Assembly: GCA_948567375.1 (NCBI GenBank)
Contig: OX419755.1
Span: 14,141,001-14,205,000, forward strand
Direction of reading: 5' to 3'
From: Lunularia cruciata
Lineage: Eukaryota > Streptophyta > Marchantiopsida > Lunulariales > Lunulariaceae
Length of the DNA stretch: 64,000 nt
The notes under the pieces were generated by a model, which saw nothing but the letters and a program-made list of their open reading frames with translations, was not told the DNA's origin and made no database searches. Positions 24,171 to 36,620 of the stretch are shown piece after piece; within the stretch, counting starts at the first letter, position 1, and every line of letters starts with the position of its first letter. The position numbers and the translations under genes are program-made.

Positions 24171-26632
24171 GGGTCAAAGTTCTTGGTTGATTTAAATTTG
24201 AGCAAAGTCTTGCCTAAATCTCTTCTAACAACCCAGCCCAAAAGAAGATATTATAAAGTTAAACTTATTTCTACTTGACCATTATAGCAATAAAAAAGCC
24301 AATTTAGAGCATTATTTGGATCTCCTTTATGTCATTTTTACTTGTTGTTTCATGAAGCTTTCCTCACCCCTTGCTTTACTTGTCTTTTGGACTACAAGAT
24401 CATTTTTTGGATGATTTTTAGAAAGGAAAAATCATTCATTAGGGATATTTTTTCATTTAATTTGCAAGTTCATGTGTATAACTAAGCTAGAAGATAAATT
24501 TCCATACTACCCCTTAGGCACCTTTATGTGTTGTCTAAATTAGCAAGAGATTTTGTATCTCTAGATGTTATCACTTTTCTTATGCTACCTAAAGAGCTTT
24601 AACAAAGCCAAAGGCCATAGTTCTTACTCCTACTTCTCACCCTTCTTGGTCAAAGGACAATGCAAATCTAAGAGAATCTCAATAAATACCATCTCCTCAT
24701 ATACAAAGGTTGCACTTAGAATTGTGAAAGGTCTTGATGAAAAGCATCAAAAGGAGAGCAAGAAGGTAGTAGAGGAAGTGTTCTTGTCTTCCACCCAAGC
24801 TATAAAGGATTATGACCTCTAGAGTTTGAAAACCAATTTTTTTTGAAGTTAGTTTGCTACAAGGAAAAGGTATAGATTTGATCACCAAATTAGGGTGGAC
24901 TCATGATGAGTAGGAGTAGACAAAAAAATTCTAGGATACTCTACCTTCAAAGGCCAATCAAACATGGAAAGAAGAGGTTCCTTCCTCCTAGTCCAGTTGA
25001 AGTGAATGAAGAAGGGCTTTATATCCCAAGCAAACATTCTTATATCCAAGAGTTCTCCAAGTAGTAGTCCTATTGCATAAGTAAATGGTCAAAATAATGA
25101 GGATGAAAAAAAGCCTAAGTTTAAGACAAGTTGTAAGCCCTTTGGTTCTACTCACACTCCTCTAAGAAAAGACCAACCTTTGGAGTTGATCTAATACACT
25201 AAAGGGAGGATCATTGCAAAGGAGCTCACCTTTGAGGTTGCATAAGCCTTAGACAACAATTGGACCATCTAAATTGATAAAATCTTTCCTATTTTGTACT
25301 ATGTTTTAGGCTATTTTATAGATAAAAGACTAACTATCATCATGAGTATGACAAAATATACTTAGGTCAATATCAAGTTTTCACTCTTTTATATAAAAAA
25401 GTCATAACTATGATCTCCTTCAACTTGGGCCAAAGTTCTTGGTTGACCTAAGTTTGAACAAAGTCTTTCATGTATCACTTTTAACAATCTTACATAAAAG
25501 GAAGCCATTTAAAAGACAAATTTATTCTCCCTTGTGCATTTGGTAATAATAGAGCCAATTTGAAGCATTTTTGGGGTCCAATTTGTATCATCTTTGCCTA
25601 TTGCTTCATGAAGCTTTACTCATCCTCCTCTTCTATTTATCTTTTGGACTAAAAGATTGAGTTTTTGGATGATATTTGGAAAGGAAAATCCATTCATTTG
25701 GAATTCTTTTTCAATCAATCTTGTAAGGTCATGTATAAAACCAAGCTAGAAGATAAATTTCCTTGCAAACCACGTAGGTACCTTTATGTGTTGTTTAATT
25801 TGGCAAGAGATTTGATATCCCAACTGTTATTACTTTTCTCAAGCCACCCAAGAAAGCTCAAGCAAAGTCAAAGGCTGTAGGTCTTACTCCTACTTCTCAT
25901 CCTTATTGATCTATGGCAAAGGAAACCAAAGAGAAACTCAAGAAATACCAATTCCCAAGATATAAAGGTTGAACTAGGATTTTACAAAGATCTTTATGAG
26001 GAATTAACAAGAGAAGAGCAAGATGGTAGTAGAGGAAACATTCTTGTCTTCCACATGAGAAACAAAGGATTATGAGATGGAATTACAAGCCAAAGGTTTT
26101 GAAGTTAGCTTACTAAAGGGAATAGATTTGATTTTATTACCAATTTAGAGTGGATTTATGCTAAGTAGGACTAGTAATTACTTTAGGATATCTAGATTAA
26201 ATGGCCAAGCATACATGGGATGAGGAAGTTAATTATTGTCCTAGTACAACAATAATGCAATAAGAAGTGCACTTAGATCCCAGGCATGCACTACTAAATC
26301 TAAAAGTGCTTCAAGGAGTAGTGCAATAGCATAGGAAATACTAGCCTTTGAAGTTCACCTAATATGCAAAAGAGAGGACCTTTTCTAGGAAGCTCACCTT
26401 TGAGATTGCATAGTCCTTAGACAAAGATAAAAGCCATCTTATCTATGATGTCTTTTCTATTATGGACTATGGCTTGGGCTATTTTCTGGACATAAGACTA
26501 AATATCAGCATGAAAGTGAAATATAGACAATGGTGGTTGAATGGCATAAAGAGGCAAAGCAAAATAAAAAAGATGAGTGTAAAAATACTAGACTTTGGAT
26601 GGTGAGAGTCTGGAAAGAAGATGGCAACTCCT
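24171..26632. repeat. Tandem dimer repeat, copy 1
   Basis: Two diverged units of about 1.25 kb in direct orientation: unit 1 starts near 24171 ('gggtcaaagttcttggttga') and unit 2 near 25427 ('gggccaaagttcttggttga'). Shared landmarks include 'cttttggact', 'aagctagaagataaatttcc' and 'cttactcctacttctca'. The same dimer recurs at 48.49-51.04 kb. Plus-strand frames are short and stop-laden, for example 24565-24822 with 'KSKRISINTISSYTKVALRI'. They could be a decayed coding repeat, but I do not recognise a family. Confidence 0.7.
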
Positions 26633-26799
26633 TATCTATTAGACCTTCTCCGTGCTCTTGTCCTTCCATTATCAAGCTAATTTGGAAGATTCATATATCT
26701 TGCCATTTTTTGTACAATTTCTTATTTTGTATGGACTTACAAAACCTCTTCACAAACCTCATGAGATAAATTGTTATATAAGTAAATGTTGTACTCTTT

Positions 26800-29700
26800 T
26801 TAATTGGCTTTTCACAACTGCCCCAATCTACTTGAAATGTTTACAACCATCCAAATAGTCTAAGATCTGAGAATAGTAATGAGTGATCATCTTAAACATA
26901 TCCTTATCCTCATTGGATTTTACTTTGCTCATGACAAAAGATATAAAGGACACTATTTTTAAGAAAATTTGGAATCTACATCTCTTCCAAGAAATGGGAG
27001 TTGACTAAAATCCAGATAAGGAGAAGTGGAATGGGAGGAGAAGAAAGCACTACAAGCTCAATTGGAGAGTGGATGTGTTGCATAGTTTCAACCAATTCAA
27101 TTTCACAATTTTTCAATCTTTCAAAGTCAACTCACTTAGAATTTCTTTCAAAGTTTACATAACTCCAAGCTATGAATTTTTGTGCACAAAAATCACTATG
27201 AGCCTCTTTGTGTTTGAAAAGAAAACTATAGAATTCAGAAAGCACCAAAAGACAACCGAAGCATCGAATTAAACAAAGCTAAACTCATGGCAATCGGAAG
27301 GAGGTTTGATTTCAAAGTGGAATAAGTTCACCCTTGAGTGAGGAAAGTCAACTTTCAAAAAGGTCATTCTTTTGTGGCGCGTTGCATGCTTTGGATCCTT
27401 CTTGCCCTTGACATGCACTACATTGATTATTATTAGTATAGTATCTCACCTAATCCCGTAACTCATATAACCCATAACTCTCACCTAACTTTGCCTCGAA
27501 TGAAAAATGAAAGGATCCATAAAAGGTAGCGGTTTCACGCAAAATTTTACCTCTCGCTCATTTTTTAAGTCATCTTTTTTATAAGTACCCATAACTTCCT
27601 TTTTTTTAGGTAAGGCCATTTTACCCCTAGTAATCCATAAATTTAGTAACGAAAGTCCCATAGGAATCTATAAAAATAGCGCAAATCTCCCATAAGAATC
27701 CATTCATAAAATAGTAATGGAATCCCCATACATAAGGGGTTTCAAATAACATTTTCCGGGTACCCGTAACATTTCCATAAAAATCTATCCGAAGTCTCTA
27801 CAATCCCTAAAATTCACTTATCCCGGCGAGGATAAGTGAATATTATGTGTAATGGTCATAGTTATATAAAATTGTACGAGTCACTTTTTACCGAGACCCA
27901 CCATCCATAATTTGTAAGGGTGCACGGTGGGATATGTGTATTTTATGGACAATGTTAGTAGCTATATAACATTTTACGAGTCACTTGACCTATAGAATTT
28001 GATTGGTTATAGGTAATACATAGACAAAAATCAACCCAAAATTTTGCCTATGATAAATTTCTCCACTCATTCAAGGTTTACGAACTACTTTTTAATGGAT
28101 ACTCTAATTTTACACGTGCCTTAAAACCCTTGTGTGTACAGCAAGAGTTCAAATATTTTAGATGTTGTAAGGAAAATGCCCTTAAGCAAAGCTATTGGAA
28201 TTTAGTATAATTTCACTCTATATATATGTACGGATTGATGGAATCCTCTCAATCATTTTCCACACATGATTAATTTTTTCAATACTATTAAAATTTGACT
28301 CTATTTTACCAGCTATGTCGTTTCGTCGTTCAACGTGGCATGGGGGAATCTTATGTCCTTGTTTTCAAGTGCGGCTGCCTTATCCGCTCTGAGCATGTCA
28401 TCCTATCAAACAGCAGCATCTATCACAGACATCGGTCATCGACACATCCTAGGTTGACCGGAAAAGGATAGAATTGTGGAAAAGAAAAAGCAGTCACATA
28501 GAACATAAAAAAGATGGAAAGGCCCCTCAAAGGAGAGATAGAATGGAGCTATTTGGAACTTCCACAATATAGGGGGAAGCACCCCGAAGACAAGAAAGAA
28601 GACCCCATCGAGCCGTACAGGGGCCCCAGTATGTAAGACAAAGTATCGTATAGGAAAAGAGTACAGTCATGTGGCCGCCATGTACAACCATCGGATGCTT
28701 ACCATCGGATACGGTCCCGGTATTGCCTTTTGGAATGTGCATGATAGAATACTCCATGCAGTTCATATGTATTCCATGTATACTTTCTTATACAAGGAAT
28801 TGGTTAGTTACAACACTAGGCAATTTGAAGGGTGGTGCCGAGCATGACTTATTTTCATGTATGTGCCCATGAGACCATGGGCACTACAACCCCAATCATT
28901 TGTATTGAATTGGTTAGTTACAACACTAGGCAATTTGAAGGGTGGTGCCGAGCATGACTTATTTTCATGTATGTGCCCATGAGACCATGGGCACTACAAC
29001 CCCAATCATTTGTAGGCCAAATCTTACCAAGAAAGACTACTATGGTAGGAAAAAAGCCGACCTCATCGAACACAAGAAGGATGAGAAGACCTCGTCAAGG
29101 CTTACAAGGGAGAGAAAGAAAATGGGGCCAAGTGCCTACCATTTTATATATATCTAAGTGAACTATTTTGGACGTGATTTATCTCTGTTTCGGAATATCT
29201 AGGTTAAACTATATTTACAATGTACAAATTACAATACTATGGTAGGTACCATTTTATATATCTAAGTGAACTATTTTGGACTTGATATATCTCTGTTTCG
29301 GAATTTCTAGGTTAAACTATATTTACAAGGTAAAAGGAGTCAATTTTAACGTATTCTTTTAGAGAATCCTTAGATAAATATCTAATTTCTTAAAAAATTC
29401 CCATTATTATTATTATATTGGATCCTTACATAAACTTTTCAGTTCGCTTCAGCCACTTGGTTCTGCGGGCAGCTTGTGCGATTGTGTCCTGGTTGGTGAC
29501 ATAAACTACCTGATGATATGTGCAAGCATTAACGGTGTTAGTAAGTTGTTTATAACTTACCAGAATGATCGATATCGTTCATTAATTATTATTAAAACTT
29601 GGATGATATTTTAAGGAAACTGGATATTTATTTTAGGAGTCCAAATTTTTATATAAGACTATTCCCATATCAACTAGAAATTTTAAATCATTCAAGTTTT

Positions 29701-30597
29701 GGTTCTGGTCTATATTTTCTAGATTACCAGAAAAATTCTAAATAACAATTTAACAACTATATCAGTAGAGCTAATTCAAGTATAAGTTGTATGGTTGTAC
29801 ACTATTGTCATCATAGAAAAGTTTTACTTGAACCAAATTTCTTCAACTTTCCAAAGTTACTAGATATTCAGTTTAACGTAGATGTTGAAGTTTGTTCTAA
29901 TAAGCCAAAAGAATTTAGTAAAAACCATCAAAATACCACGAATATACACTCTTTAACCAAAATAAGAAACTCCAAAATAGAAAAGTAAAATTTATATCAA
30001 AGAAAAAATAAAGTAGCAACCCAATGGATCATAAGTAGCATGTACAGAATTTACATTACAACAAATCTCTAACTGTATGCCTACAGTCATAATAAAATTG
30101 GTAAATTTTTGGTGTAGAGAAGAGATGTAGTAGCATACACAGCCAAATCTTAAAATTATTTCAAAAAAGAAACTACTATAATATCCAATCTAACCATATC
30201 AATCCGATAATTCTCTAAAAGCGTACTTTAATTTGGAAGAATTCCCACTATCAAAATTTAAACTTTCCTTTATATTATTTGGGGTGGGGATGAGGTTTTG
30301 TTCATACAAATAAAATTTTACTCTTTAGATTTTTGTTATTGTAGCTTTCTTACATGTTACTGTCTTGGTCTATTAAAAGCAAAGCACATGTATGCATATT
30401 ATTTATGATAACATTGGTAGTATACAATATCACGTATCCAAGTCTATCGTTTACTTGGTTATTATCTGCGTATGTATACTTCTCGCTCAAAACACATGCT
30501 TCTTCTTCGAGAAATGATTGAAAATTAGTTTTCTTTAGTTGGTGAGCTGATTTCAATACGGAACTTGTAATTTGAATGATCATGAGGAATTACCATT
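26800..30597. repeat. Duplicated segment, copy B
   Basis: Colinear with 13745-17447 (same orientation). It is slightly longer, partly because it contains a private 110-bp tandem duplication at 28797-29016. It has no convincing gene. Confidence 0.8.
28797..29016. repeat. 110-bp tandem duplication
   Basis: Two nearly identical adjacent units, 28797-28906 and 28907-29016, each beginning GAATTGGTTAGTTACAACAC. The near-identity contrasts with the diverged surroundings and points to a recent event. Confidence 0.95.
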
Positions 30598-31073
30598 AAT
30601 TGCAAGAACTACCATCAATTGGTCCTTTTAGTTTTTTGAGATCATGTATCCAATGCAATCTATCCATAAATTTTAACTACTTATGCATAATTTTTATGTT
30701 GGCATATAGGGGTCTATGCCGGGAAAAATAATTTTTGATATACTATTTAAAAAAATAATTCCCTGTACTAATTTTTAATTATTTTATTAATTCTTTAAAT
30801 CCTTAATTTCATAGTTTTGTGTTATAAAGAAGAAGCAAAGGCATTAAAAGGAGTCCTTTAGTTAAGAATATTAGATTATAATGATTGTAATGTACATGCT
30901 CAATAAGCAATTCGCCTATGCATCTATAAAATTCTTTCCTAAGAGAAACATAGCTATGTCTTGTATAGATCCAAACGTATAACTATATTGTACATAGGTA
31001 CATGCAATAATGTTGGACATAAAATGCAATAATGTTGCGCATAGACGTGTTGTGTATTGGTGTGCATTTCCAA
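30598..31073. repeat. Dispersed repeat into which the chromovirus inserted
   Basis: The right part ('gtacataggtacatgcaataatgttg') matches 41.97-42.01 kb across the chromovirus. Short phrases 'gcaataatgttg.gcata' recur. No coding capacity. Confidence 0.6.
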
Positions 31074-31078
31074 CTATG
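31074..31078. repeat. Chromovirus target duplication, left
   Basis: CTATG, matched exactly at 41794-41798. Confidence 0.9.
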
Positions 31079-31810
31079 TGTAATACCAAGAGTTAGCCAT
31101 ATGATCTAGATGTGAAATTCGGTTTGGTAACATCTAGAATGATATTATACATGATGGTCAAAATAGATAAGATAGAAGTATCACCAAAAGAGTACTTCAA
31201 CTAATAGGGCAAAAACCGAAATAGACTTGAGAACCTTAGAACCAATAGCTAGACATATGATTTAAAGGTGAGAATTGGTTTGGTAACATCTAGAAGGATG
31301 TTACACATGATGGACTAAATAGATCAGAAAGGGGTATCACCAAAAGGGGACTTCTACTAATAGAGTAGGAACCAAAATATGTCAAATCTTTGAAGGGAAT
31401 TTCGGAGGCCTAAACGGATGAATTAGGCCTCAAAAATGTGCAGATTCCCCCCCAATAGAGGAAAGGTTGGCCTTCCCTCACCCTTGCCTTTTCTCGTCGA
31501 GAGCTTTCCAATGGTACCTTACGTGATTCTGAGATTCCTACAAGAAGATTCCCTAAAAGATTCCCTCCGGTCAAAGCTTGTTTGACCAACTAGATAGGAC
31601 CTAGACCAGACATGTCACCCATCCAAGTAAGTAATCCAAGGGTGGGGCTTGCTGACATGTCATCTATCTATGTCCCCAATCCTAGGGTGGAGCTTCCTTG
31701 GAGTAGATCCTCTTTGTCTATATAATAAAAAGAAGGTGCTCCCTTGGGGCATCAAATGTTTGAGTGTGCAATCTGTGTTTTCTCTCTTCTCTTGTCCTCG
31801 GAGCATTACA
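31079..31810 (+). repeat. 5' LTR of the chromovirus
   Basis: A 732-bp LTR starting TGTAATACC and ending GCATTACA. It contains an internal direct duplication: the segment beginning 'ggtttggtaacatctag' at 31121 recurs at 31277 (156-bp spacing). A TATA-like box lies at 31720-31728. Confidence 0.95.
31720..31728 (+). promoter_or_regulatory. TATA box of the 5' LTR
   Basis: TATATAATA in the context 'ctttgtctatataataaa', conserved in the 3' LTR at about 41.70 kb. Confidence 0.65.
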
Positions 31811-31811
31811 A

Positions 31812-31824
31812 TGGTATCAAAGCA
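31812..31824 (+). promoter_or_regulatory. Primer-binding site (tRNA-iMet)
   Basis: TGGTATCAAAGCA begins two bases after the LTR and differs from the usual plant initiator-Met consensus at about one position (A for G in CAGAGC). Confidence 0.9.
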
Positions 31825-31950
31825 AGTGTTCTAGTCCAAGAGAGTGGATCACCCCTCTTGGAAGAGCACGAACTACTGAAACTGAGTAATTTGAGGTGGA
31901 GAACATAGAGTAATCGCTAGACTTAGGAAGGACTTTAGAGAGCAGATGGG

Positions 31951-32380
31951 ATGGATGCGCCGGGAGGACAATTTCCTGCACCTAGCTTTCCATTCTCAAA
32001 CCCATTCCACATCAAGGTTATGTACATCCAGCGTGAGCAGATGAGGGTATCGCTAGTTTATCACTTTGGTGCGGAATTCATGGACAGAGTGATGAACTCA
32101 CCAAAACCGGTGATTCTACCGGTGGTGATATATGACAGAGAGTGGGATTTGACAATCTACATTCTATTATGATAAAATGGATATGAATGTCCCAAATCCT
32201 CTCCCTTTCAACACTCAAGTAGAAATCCGTTATGTAGTGAGGCCGAAAGTGATGTTTAGAGATTTTGTGGTTAGGAATCTTGGTGAGGAGTATTATCAAC
32301 GAGTGATAGCTTCTAAGGTCCCAATGGTAGTTCCGATAGTTTGTGCGCCTTCCAGCGTGATTATATTGACTCTGTATTGA
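31951..32380 (+). CDS. Pre-gag open frames, two related modules
   Basis: Between the primer-binding site and gag lie two short frames, 31951-32172 (73 codons, starting 'MDAPGGQFPAPSFPF') and 32177-32380 (67 codons, starting 'MDMNVPNPLPF'). They align end to end: each has a Pro/Phe start, then a charged stretch with 'YHFGAEFMDRV' in the first and 'RNLGEEYYQRV' in the second, then a hydrophobic end ('PVILPVVI' and 'PMVVPIV'). They look like an old internal duplication of a module of about 70 residues. Many plant Gypsy elements have only leader here. Function is unknown; they could be the decayed N-terminus of gag or an extra leader protein. Confidence 0.5.
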
Positions 32381-32413
32381 AGTAGATGTTAGTAATTGGG
32401 TGTTGCAGGAACC

Positions 32414-33500
32414 ATGGATCCGCAGTTGCAAGAGTTGGTGCAAGGAATGCAAGGAATGTTGAATGAATTTCGAGAGATTAAGATGACCATGGAGACATTA
32501 CAAAGTCAAGTGCAGATCCTCAAGAATGATCAAGCCATGCAAGAAGAAGAGCCACCTCAAAACCCAGTAGCTGCGACTGAAGTACTTGGAGAGGCACCCA
32601 TGCCTACGAACCCTATCAATGATGAAGCCACATTGCTACTCCGGATGAAGAAGACCTGCAACATCAAGCCTTACAAGGGGCAGCGTACAATGGGAGTAGT
32701 GGAAAATTGGATCTCAAGAACGAATCGATATTTCCGATTGTTCTCAATAAAGATCACAGAGCATGCTGCAGGCATGTTTGCATGTGGGTACTTGACCGAT
32801 AAAGCCCTTACATGGTATGATGCTTGGGAACGATCCATGCTAGCAGAGAGAAGGAGGTCACATGGACAACAATGCAAGAAGGACTACTGCAGAATTTCCA
32901 ATCGGTGGATTTTGTGCAGATGGCTCGAACCCGACTATGGGGATTGAGACAGAAGAATAGCGTACAAGAGTACGTGGAGGCATTTTTGGATCTACAAGTT
33001 GCAATTACCAACATGAGTCCAGCAGAGGCTCTCGACAATTTCAAATGAGGGTTGAAAGAGCGGATTCACCCAAAAGTCATGGTGCAAAACCCTCGCACGG
33101 TATTTGAAGCCATTGCTTGTGTGCAGAGAATAGCAAGAGCATTAGGTGGAGGTGAAGGAGTAGTTCCACCTCAACATTATTGGGCAGAAATGCCACACAT
33201 GGGTGGACCAATACCGATGGAATTGTGCAACCTTTGATTCCGGGATCAAGGAGCACGACCGCTTCAAGGGGAGCGGGGACGGGTAGAAGAACAAAGAGAT
33301 GGAGTCCCACGAGGAGAAGGTACTCGGGGAGAACAATGCTGTTGTTACAATTGTAGCCGTAGTGGGCACATATCTACCAACTGTTGCACTCATTTCCCTA
33401 GAGGCCCTTGGCCTTTGTACATGCGATCTTTGAACAACATGGAGAGACACATTGAAGAGAAGGAGGTGGAAATCACTTTGGAAAACAAAGATTGCCAGTA
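32414..33500 (+). pseudogene. Chromovirus gag, frameshifted
   Basis: Starts at 'MDPQLQELV' with a predicted coiled coil (residues about 1-60, 'EFREIKMTMETLQSQVQIL'). The capsid core follows: 'IKPYKGQRTMGVVENWI', 'AAGMFACGYLTDKALTWYDAW'-type sequence, then, after a frameshift near 32.85 kb, 'TMQEGLLQNFQSVDFVQMAR' and 'GLRQKNSVQEYVEAFLDLQ'. A stop interrupts at about 33.05 kb. The nucleocapsid zinc knuckle at about 33.35 kb is intact in pattern (CYNCSRSGHISTNC, CX2CX4HX4C). The protein would form the virus-like particle and package RNA. I chose 32414 because its Met lies closest to the coiled coil; an in-frame Met at 32396 is possible. Confidence 0.85.
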
Positions 33501-33605
33501 AATGTACCTCGCGGCCTTACTGGCTCAATAAGGAAGGAGAGAAGCAAGGGAAGGAAGAAGAATAATGCGCAAAGATCCTGAAAGGCAACCTCACAATCGA
33601 TTGTT

Positions 33606-34700
33606 GTGAATGGAATCCTAGAAGGTAATCCAATGAGAGTATTAATAGATCCGGGAGCAATAGAGAATTTCTTGTCTCCCTCTGTTGCAATAAGATTGGG
33701 AATGGATCTAGAGAGAGATGGAAGTGAGGAAGTAGAGTTACCAAATGGGCAAATAGAGAGGATTGAATCATTACCTAGATGGGTAACCCTCTCTGTAGGA
33801 GAATATCGGGAAGCAATTAAGTGGCAAGTGATACAGTTAGCTCGTTATGATGCAATTTTAGGCATGCCATGGATGGAGCAGTACAACCCTATGGTGGATT
33901 GGAGGAAGAAAGTAGTTAGAACCCACCAATGGTCAATCACTGGAGTTAAAGAAAAATCACACAGGCAGAAATTGCCTCTATATGTCGTAAGGATGGCAAC
34001 TGTCTGTAAGACCGATAGATGTTTTATGGGTCTAATAAGAGAAGTCCAGAGTGCACAACTCAATGGACAAATTCTTGAGAAATTGAAGGATGTGGTGGAT
34101 GAGTTTCAAGATGTCTTTCCCGATGATCTACCTTCAAGATTACCACCAAAAAGGCGAGTAGATCACAAAATAGAGACACTCCTGGGGGAGACACCTCCTT
34201 GTAAGGCCCCATATTGCCTATCACCTCATGAGTTGGAGGAGTGTAAGACTCAAATTGAGGAAATGCTGCAGAAAGGGTTCATCCAACCTAGCGTATCACC
34301 ATATGGGGCCCTTGTCTTGTTTGTGAAGAAGAAAAATGGTACAATGCGCATGTGCATTGACTATCGGGGTCTCAATCAACAAACGGTGAAGAAAAAATAC
34401 CCCTTGCCTTGCATGGATGACCTATTTGATCAACTCCATGAAGCGAGATACTTCACCAAACTGGACTTGCGGAGCAGTTACAATCAAATCCAAATTGCAG
34501 AGGAGGATGTGTACAAAACCACCTTTTGCACCAGGTATGGCCACTTTGACTATCTTGTGATGCCTTTTGGCCTCACCAATGCAACTGCCACTTTCATGAG
34601 TCTAATGAATTACATATTTTGTCCATACTTGGATAAGTTAGTTATTGTCTTCTTGGATGATATCTTAGTATATAGTAGCACAATGATAGAACACAAATAA
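33606..34700 (+). pseudogene. Chromovirus protease and reverse transcriptase, N-terminal part
   Basis: A 364-codon frame. The aspartic protease occupies residues about 10-100. Its active site reads '[11 protein letters not shown]', so the usual Asp-Ser/Thr-Gly-Ala has Pro at the second position. The RT fingers follow at residues about 170-230. The palm contains '[12 protein letters not shown]', '[11 protein letters not shown]', '[13 protein letters not shown]' (motif A), '[12 protein letters not shown]' (motif B) and the catalytic '[10 protein letters not shown]' (motif C, FLDD). The frame ends in a stop at 34700, 10 residues after the catalytic box, where a frameshift moves the reading. It would process the polyprotein and copy RNA into DNA. 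Confidence 0.92.
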
Positions 34701-35541
34701 CATCTACGAGAGGTCCTCTAGATTCTAAGACAAAATCAATTGTACGCCCAAAATCTCAAAGTGTGAGTTTAGCAAGTCTGAAGTAGACTACTTAGGGCAT
34801 AGAGTAAGTGCAGAGTGCATTCAAGTATTGACAGATAAAATAGAGGTCATTCAAAAATGGAGTGCCCCAGAAGATCAGACTCAACTTAAGAGCTTCTTGG
34901 GGTTGACGGGATTCTATCATAGATTTGTCAAGGACTTCTCCAAGGTTGCACAGCCTTTAACGGCACTACTTGGCAAGGGAAAGAAGTGGACATGGAGAAC
35001 TGCACAAGAGTTGGCCTTTCAAGAGTTGGCCTTTCAAGAATTGAAGGCCGCCTTGCTACATGCACCAATCTTGAAGTGGTATGACCCAAAACGCCCAATC
35101 AAGTTGGCTACAGATGCATCTGGCGTAGCAAAAGGAGCAGTCCTACAACAAGCATGGCATGACGGATGGCATCCAATTGCATATTTCTCTCACAAGTTGT
35201 TACTGGCAAAGCGCAACTACCACACCATAGAACAAGAAGAGCTGGCCATTGTTCTAGCAACCAAGCATTGGAAGCACTACCTGGGCGAGAAGGTATTTGT
35301 AGTAGAGACAGACCACAAACCTCTAGTCTACCTCGAGACACAGAAGGATCTATCTCGTCGCCAAATTTGGTGGGCAGAATGGCAACAACGCTTCAACATG
35401 ACAATCACCTACATGGAAGGTAAGAAGCAACTTGCAGATGCATTCACCCGCATGTTAATGGCCAACAACTTGGTGGCAGAGGTTAAGATTAACCTTGAAT
35501 TCTGGCAAGAGATTCTGGCTGCTACAAAAACGGATCCATAG
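34701..35541 (+). pseudogene. Chromovirus RT thumb and RNase H
   Basis: After about 100 bp of frameshifted thumb ('SKSEVDYLGHRV'-like), an intact 237-codon frame (34828-35541) carries the RT connection ('FLGLTGFYHRFVKDFS', 'AQPLTALLGKG') and an RNase H of the Ty3 type: 'LATDASGVAKGAVL', 'EQEELAIVLATKHWKHYL', 'VETDHKPLVYL' and the closing 'ADAFTR'. A 15-bp direct duplication at about 35.01-35.04 kb repeats 'ELAFQ'. RNase H removes the RNA template during replication. Confidence 0.9.
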
Positions 35542-36197
35542 ATTGTAGAAGCACAATCATCCAAAGGTGTCACCAACACCCAAGGACTCACCTTTTGGGA
35601 TGGCAGATTATGGATCCCAAATATCCCAGAATTACGTACCACCATTCTAGTGGAATGTCATGATTTGGCCATTGTAGCTCATGTCAGAGTGGACAAGACC
35701 TTGGATGCAGTCAAGCGCCATTACTATTGGCCCAAGATGAGCAACGATGTGATGGACTATGTGCATAGCTGCCTACTTTGTCAACAGAACAAAGTTTCTA
35801 ATCAAGCTCTTGAAGGGCTCCTTCAACCTCTCCCCACTCCTACCCAACGTTGGGAACAAGTGAGTATGGATCTCATCTATGAATTACCCAAGACCACCTC
35901 AGGGTTTGACTCCATTGTGGTCTTTGTGGACCAGCTGAGCAAAATGATTCATGTACGCCTTACCACCAAGGAGGTGACCACTCCACAACTAGCTCAATTG
36001 TACTTAGATGCAGTCTTTGCTCACCATGGCTTGTCTAGAGTAATCATCACCAATAGAGGCACCCAATTCACCAGTTTGTTTTGGCAAACACTCTTTGGTT
36101 TCTTCAAAACCAAGTTGGCCATGTCCACAGCTTACCACCCACAAATAGAAGGCCAAATAGAGCGGGCTTATTGCACAATTGAAGACATGTTATGCGG
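35542..36197 (+). pseudogene. Chromovirus integrase, N-terminal zinc and catalytic core
   Basis: The zinc-binding HHCC part is seen as 'AHVRVDKTLDAVKRHYYWP' and 'VHSCLLCQQNK' (first His-His part altered). The catalytic core has 'VSMDLIYELP' with the first Asp, 'VIITNRGTQF' where the second catalytic Asp is Asn, and 'GQIERAYCTIEDML' with the Glu. The frame is cut at codon Gly in 'EDMLCG' by the 3764-bp insertion. Reading resumes in phase at 39962 after removing the insertion and one copy of the target duplication. Confidence 0.9.
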
Positions 36198-36620
36198 TGT
36201 CGTCGGGAAAATATCCCACGTGTACCCTTGAGGCTTTTGGTGTGATGAATTTTCTTTTCTCTTTTATTTGTTGTAAGGAACAGGGATTTATGATAATATA
36301 TCTTGGGTGTGGTTTTGCTATCTTGTTTTGGGAGAATGTGAGGAGACAGAGAAGGGCTGAGGGTTTTCACAAAATGCCAAAAGATTTCGAGAGGGTTTGG
36401 TAGAGGATTTTGAGAGGAGTGGCAGAAATTTTCAGGAGAAGAAAGGAGTAGGGTTTTTTTTTGAAAAGGGACAGAGGAGTGTCGAGAGAGCAAGGGGTTT
36501 TTTTTTTCAAGAATGACAGGAGGAGTTTGGGGGCAGAGGACAGAAGGTGGGCAGGAAGGAAGGGAATCGAAAGGGATTGGAATGATCATGAAGGAGTAGT
36601 CAGGAAGGCTTTTTAGGGAC

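Noticed and set aside
33606-36231. Functional autonomous chromovirus
   Set aside because: Frameshifts in gag and RT, an altered protease site, Asn at an integrase catalytic Asp and a 3.76-kb insertion in integrase.
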